Shown here: in pieces, positions 60,310-64,000 of the stretch
Numbering within the stretch: position 1 is the stretch's first letter
How the letters are laid out: the number at the start of each line of letters is the position of its first letter
Origin: Saccharomycopsis fibuligera x Saccharomycopsis cf. fibuligera
Taxonomy: Eukaryota > Ascomycota > Saccharomycetes > Ascoideales > Saccharomycopsidaceae
Length of the DNA stretch: 64,000 nucleotides
NCBI GenBank assembly: GCA_001936135.1
Contig: CP012813.1
Coordinates: forward strand, 2,046,001 to 2,110,000
Reading direction: 5' to 3'
Notes under the pieces: generated by a model
What the model was told of the DNA's origin: nothing
Database searches by the model: none
Seen by the model: only the letters and a program-made list of their open reading frames with translations
Made by a program: the position numbers and the translations under genes

Positions 60310-62070
60310 TTCGGTGGAAATTTACGCTATTGGCCTGGTGTGGCCCGCTACGGTGGCCGCACTCTCCCGCTTTGGGCCCCAACCGCACTTTTCTCACTCT
60401 ATGCCACAACAAGCTGCATAGCTGTCAACGCCCCCACGGGTTTTGGCAAGACGCTCTGCTATCAAATTCCAATCCACTTGTACAAAGATATAGCCACAAA
60501 CTTTGTTATAACTCCGTACACCGCGCTAAAAGTCGATGTTCTTAACCGTGTGTCTGCCAGCGTACCATACTCGGACAACCATGCTCAGCTCGCAGGCTAC
60601 AATACCATAGTTGGAAACTTTGACGTATTCAACAATGCAGAGTTCTACAATTACCTTGTCAACTTTCCGCAATTCAATCCTTCCAAGTTTTTGAACCTCC
60701 TCATCATCGACGAGGCCCATCTATACACGTCGGAAAGAGAATTCAGAAACTTGCCCAAAGACTTGTCCATTTTGAAAAAGATCTTCAGAAAAATCATCTT
60801 TTTGTCGGCAACTATGCCCGAAACAACTTTAATCGAACTACGAAAAGTATTCAACATTAAATCAAAGGTGACAACCCACAGACTCATAACCGAGGTGCCT
60901 ACTGCTCACTTTGCATTTTATAAGCAGATTCAAGGAAGTTTAGACTCAGCCAAAGATGCAACACTAAGTATAATTGAACAGTCGAAAGATAAAAGGACCA
61001 TCATCCTATTCTTTAGGTACAAAAACACCATTCCTGAATTTGAAGAGTTCTTTACCAAAAAGAATATTGACTATACAACGATAACCGGAGATCTTTCGAC
61101 TGAAGAGAAAAGGACTAGAATTGATCTAGTTAGAGAGAAAGACGCAGCAGAAGAATTCAACTTAATCTTTGCTACTAGTATCTTGACAGTTGGCGTTGAT
61201 TTCCAAAACTGCTACGAGGTGGTGTTTATCGAACAACTATTTGACATTGCCACCACCATACAAGCCATGGGTCGGTGTCGGAAGCGAGGCTCAATATACT
61301 TTATGCCGCTACAGAGAAATGCTTGCAAAGAGCTGGATGTGATTGCTGTTAATGATTGCATAGTCGGACAAGTTGCGAAATTCTATTGTCTCGAGCATAA
61401 ATGTAGCGACATGTGCCGCGAAGGGCAGCGAAAAAGGCCTGCAGAGTTGGAGCCTTGCGAGAGTTTGTCCAGCGAGTGGTCGGACTTGGACGATAGTGGT
61501 TATGAAGATGCTCCTACAGTTACGCAGCCGACTGTAAGTGACACTATCGAGTCTCGCAAGTCAGAATGGATCGCGAACATCAAGCGCGTGGCGGAAAAAG
61601 ATTTGTTCTCATGGGCAGAAACAGAGGTACCATATGGCCGTGCCTTAGCTAATCACTATTCGCTTATATCAAATGCTTACAAGAAGAGAAACTATTGCGG
61701 AAAATGTTTCCGGAAATCTTGCCCAATAAAAAAATGCGATTTCAAACAGATTATTCACTTTTGCTTAACAATGTGCTACAGTCATGGATGCTACCCCGAA
61801 GAATACAGCGATGCATGCTCCTACATCGCTGCTGTTATTACGCAGCAGTTGGGCGACGAGCTACTTACATTCACAATGCTTTATCATACCCAACTAGAAA
61901 AACGAAAACCACAAAAGCTACAGAAGGTCACAGGGTGGGAGCCTCCTTACAGAAAAAATCTTAACAAGGTCTACGATTACTATGTCGGTTATCTCAAAGA
62001 AAACCTTCTCGACCCGTTCCATACTGTTGTTTTCAAAAATCTACAAATCAAGTGGGACAAAAATATGTAA
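60310..62070 (+). CDS. 5'-truncated RecQ-like (telomere-linked type) superfamily 2 helicase
   Basis: ATP-dependent helicase motifs appear in order: I APTGFGKTLCYQ, Ia VITPYTALK, II LLIIDEAHLYT, III FLSATMPE, IV TIILFFRYKNT, V NLIFATSILTVGVDF and VI QAMGRCRKRG. A Cys-rich C-terminal region (YCGKCFRKSCPIKKC) follows. Motif I and spacing are RecQ-like; the closest type known to me is the fungal subtelomeric TLH helicases. The frame opens at 60310 after a TGA and has no ATG before motif III (only GTG at 60340), so the N-terminal part is missing. The first residues come from the GC-rich junction DNA. It is probably a broken copy, though the helicase frame itself has no stop. Confidence 0.7.
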   Translation, partial: FGGNLRYWPGVARYGGRTLPLWAPTALFSLYATTSCIAVNAPTGFGKTLCYQIPIHLYKDIATNFVITPYTALKVDVLNRVSASVPYSDNHAQLAGYNTIVGNFDVFNNAEFYNYLVNFPQFNPSKFLNLLIIDEAHLYTSEREFRNLPKDLSILKKIFRKIIFLSATMPETTLIELRKVFNIKSKVTTHRLITEVPTAHFAFYKQIQGSLDSAKDATLSIIEQSKDKRTIILFFRYKNTIPEFEEFFTKKNIDYTTITGDLSTEEKRTRIDLVREKDAAEEFNLIFATSILTVGVDFQNCYEVVFIEQLFDIATTIQAMGRCRKRGSIYFMPLQRNACKELDVIAVNDCIVGQVAKFYCLEHKCSDMCREGQRKRPAELEPCESLSSEWSDLDDSGYEDAPTVTQPTVSDTIESRKSEWIANIKRVAEKDLFSWAETEVPYGRALANHYSLISNAYKKRNYCGKCFRKSCPIKKCDFKQIIHFCLTMCYSHGCYPEEYSDACSYIAAVITQQLGDELLTFTMLYHTQLEKRKPQKLQKVTGWEPPYRKNLNKVYDYYVGYLKENLLDPFHTVVFKNLQIKWDKNM

Positions 62071-62100
62071 CTGGGGTAATGTCCTTTTTTTTACCTCAAA

Positions 62101-62635
62101 TATCAAGGGTGGCCAGAAAGGGTGCCCAATCGCCCTTCACTATGGCGCCTATGGGTGCGAGGGTACTCCCTTAACTATGTGCACCCCCTCCAAATAGGAT
62201 GCCACCCCCTTTCTGGTAGGTTGTTTACCCGCCCATAACCGAGGATGCCGCCATGCGGGTGGCCCAAATCTGCGGGTGTAGGCTGGCCATGCGTCCCAAA
62301 GGGTAGCCTTCATGCAAGGCGGTTCGCCGCAGGGTGGTCCCACAGCGCTCAAAGGTTACCCCGTTAGGTTGTAGGACGCCGGTTGTTTTTCTCCGAGGGT
62401 ATAGGCTGCTCTTTCCGGCGGGTGCCCCCGGTCGCCCGAGGGTGTTTTCCCACGCTAGGGCGTAGGTCACAGGGTGCTCGACACATCCGGTGAGGCTGTA
62501 GGCTGTAGGTCGTCGGCTCCCGAGGGTATAGGATACCGCTTTTTTAATTTTTCTACAGAGGGTCAGGGCTCGAGGGTGCGAGCCGCCGCCCGGAAGTCCA
62601 ATAAAGGGTAGGGCACGCGGGGCAGTCTCCATTAG
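62101..62635 (+). repeat. G-rich 3' tail with recurrent GGGT/TGTAGG motifs
   Basis: The plus strand contains many AGGGT, GAGGGTATAGG, GCGGGTG and TGTAGGC-like strings over about 530 bp, in sharp contrast to the surrounding AT-rich DNA. There is no fixed period. It begins 30 bp after the helicase stop. It could be an element terminus, a degenerate telomere-like repeat or a G-quadruplex-forming region. Confidence 0.6.
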
Positions 62636-63185
62636 AAGTCGTGCTTACAACATGCATAGAGTGAAGTTGGCACTGTAACATACTTGGTATACAAGCAGAT
62701 TGTAGCAAGACAAAAAACATTATTTATTAAAAGAAGTACAATTATAGCCAGTGTATCTTAATAACGCTTATAGCTGAGCATAATAGCTGCTAATATAACT
62801 GCAACGTGAGGTCTTTCACTAGTTCCGCTTTAACTGGGGTCTATCACTAGTTCCGCTGCTGATGCAACCACTAACAACGCTGACTCCGGGCAATTGAAAG
62901 CCGGTACTTTCACAAAGGCTACAAGCAAATCTATACGATGATGGACTAACTTTAACCGTAGTCCCGGAAGTCAACGCGACGCGTCGCGAAAATAAGTAAT
63001 CAATTAATTTAAAATAAAAAGAGAAAAAATTATATATATACTGCGGTTTTCCGCACTCTCATCAATGTGATTCTTTTTTTCTTATTTTTTTTCTTTATTG
63101 CCTACTCTCACTCATTACTTTGCTGTCACTTACTGTCCGTATACAGGCTCTTCTTTTCTTTTTCAATCGGCTGGTCTTCTTTAAA
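62636..63185. promoter_or_regulatory. Upstream region of the right-edge gene
   Basis: AT-rich DNA returns. A near-duplicate TTTCACTAGTTCCGCT / ATCACTAGTTCCGCT pair lies at about 62814-62857. A TATA-like ATTATATATATAC lies at about 63029, 157 bp before the ATG at 63186, followed by a T-rich pyrimidine stretch. Confidence 0.5.
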
Positions 63186-64000
63186 ATGGAAAGCTACTTT
63201 TCAGATGAAAGTGACTTTTTCGACGAAAGCGACTTTTCCGATGACGGTTTCGTTCAAATTGACGAAGCCGAGTATGCGGCGCTAGAGGAAGAACGCCGAA
63301 ACAAGTTAACTGGAGATTACTACTTCCGATTATACAACACGTCAATTTTCTCCAACCCAGATGGGTACAGATATTTTGCCATAAACAAATCACAAATTGA
63401 CAAGACAAACGTTAGTCGCTCAAGTGGCATTCCAATTGAAGTCATGCTAGGATATCACACCGTATTACCAGCCCACCAGAAATATGGCAGGGTAGATCCA
63501 GACACCATCCAGAATTTTGTCAACGGACACCACGCAGACTTAGCCACAAGTGAAATATTGAAGCAACACCTGCTTGTTTTGAACACCACTGCAATGGTAT
63601 TGGTGCATATAGGCTCGGTTCTGGACTTTTCCAAAAATCGCATGGTTGTGCTTTCAACCTGTATATCAAGAACTTTGGCAATATTGTTCAGGTCCATGTA
63701 TCCCAATACTTCAATCACATACATTGCCAATATAACATCAAAAGTTGCAACTGAGATAAAAACCATCTTCCATTGCAATGGTTACTGGCCCAAGAAAAAG
63801 AATCACAATTTCGCACCCAAGATAGCTGTTTGTCCATTTCAGTTCGGAAAATATAAACCAGAAAAAACATCCGATGGCACCAGGGTGTTCTGCTACGGGA
63901 AACCGCTATATTCGTTACCCATATTTCCCTTTAGCTCTTGCTCAAACTGTAAGACTCCGGTAAAAAGAGAAGACTTTGGTATGCATCTAAAGCTGTGTCC
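63186..64000 (+). CDS. Partial gene: acidic N-terminus plus C2HC zinc finger, possible full-length helicase-element protein
   Basis: From the ATG at 63186 the frame is open to the window end (271 codons, 3' end missing). It starts with an acidic aromatic repeat (S-D-E-S-D-F / D-E-S-D-F-S-D-D), continues as a folded region of unknown family, and reaches C-S-N-C followed by H-L-K-L-C near residues 255-271, a probable C2HC zinc finger. The gene lies directly downstream of the truncated helicase unit and on the same strand. Fungal telomere-linked helicases have long N-terminal regions with zinc fingers before the RecQ core, so this may be the 5' part of a complete copy. That is inference; the helicase core would have to lie beyond 64000. 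Confidence 0.65.
   Translation, partial: MESYFSDESDFFDESDFSDDGFVQIDEAEYAALEEERRNKLTGDYYFRLYNTSIFSNPDGYRYFAINKSQIDKTNVSRSSGIPIEVMLGYHTVLPAHQKYGRVDPDTIQNFVNGHHADLATSEILKQHLLVLNTTAMVLVHIGSVLDFSKNRMVVLSTCISRTLAILFRSMYPNTSITYIANITSKVATEIKTIFHCNGYWPKKKNHNFAPKIAVCPFQFGKYKPEKTSDGTRVFCYGKPLYSLPIFPFSSCSNCKTPVKREDFGMHLKLC

Noticed and set aside
59928-60545. Several long overlapping frames on both strands over the GC-rich minisatellite
   Set aside because: They are produced by the 19-bp repeat (open in all frames) and high GC; none has a recognisable domain except the helicase frame that starts afterwards.

Overview
The window is nuclear DNA of an ascomycete yeast. It contains orthologues of Saccharomyces genes (AVL9, TRM82, RGP1, YCF1, an IFH1-like gene, LMO1, OXP1), a xylose reductase, an HGT-type sugar transporter and a tRNA-Phe(GAA) with an anticodon-loop intron. 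Genes are almost all intronless, codons are AT-rich, and CTG is rarely used for leucine (an impression, not a count). This fits the CTG (Serinales) clade, the Candida/Lodderomyces group; the species is not determined.

Layout. 0-15 kb is an ordinary gene region: a Zn2Cys6 transcription factor (one intron, one frame break), a xylose-reductase-type aldo-keto reductase, 5-oxoprolinase and AVL9. 15-30 kb is a block with no conserved housekeeping gene. 30-57.5 kb is again gene-dense: a BTB protein, TRM82, two unrecognised proteins, a small secreted protein, RGP1 divergent from YCF1, the IFH1-like regulator, LMO1 and a sugar transporter. 57.5-59.6 kb is gene-poor and ends at tRNA-Phe. From there to the right edge the DNA looks mobile or subtelomere-like: a GC-rich 19-bp minisatellite, a 5'-truncated RecQ-like helicase, a G-rich tail full of GGGT, and then an acidic C2HC zinc-finger gene that runs off the window.

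Main discovery. The gene-poor block and its flanks hold a family of tiny cysteine-rich proteins (39-68 aa) sharing W-x-C-C-x-C, or W-x-C-x2-C, followed by C-x2-C-x-[H/N/Y]-x2-C-x2-C. I count 11 intact members plus one divergent member: 9.7, 15.9, 17.2, 19.0, 20.1, 21.5, 22.7, 23.9, 24.9 (divergent), 25.7, 27.9 and 34.8 kb. Ten are on the minus strand. Many are shorter than 60 codons and are masked by longer open frames on the opposite strand. Between them lie at least eight decayed copies in which the motif survives but is broken by stop codons, frameshifts and Cys-to-Tyr changes. The picture is a local birth-and-death array of predicted zinc-binding microproteins, which I believe is not annotated as a system. 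Their function is unknown.
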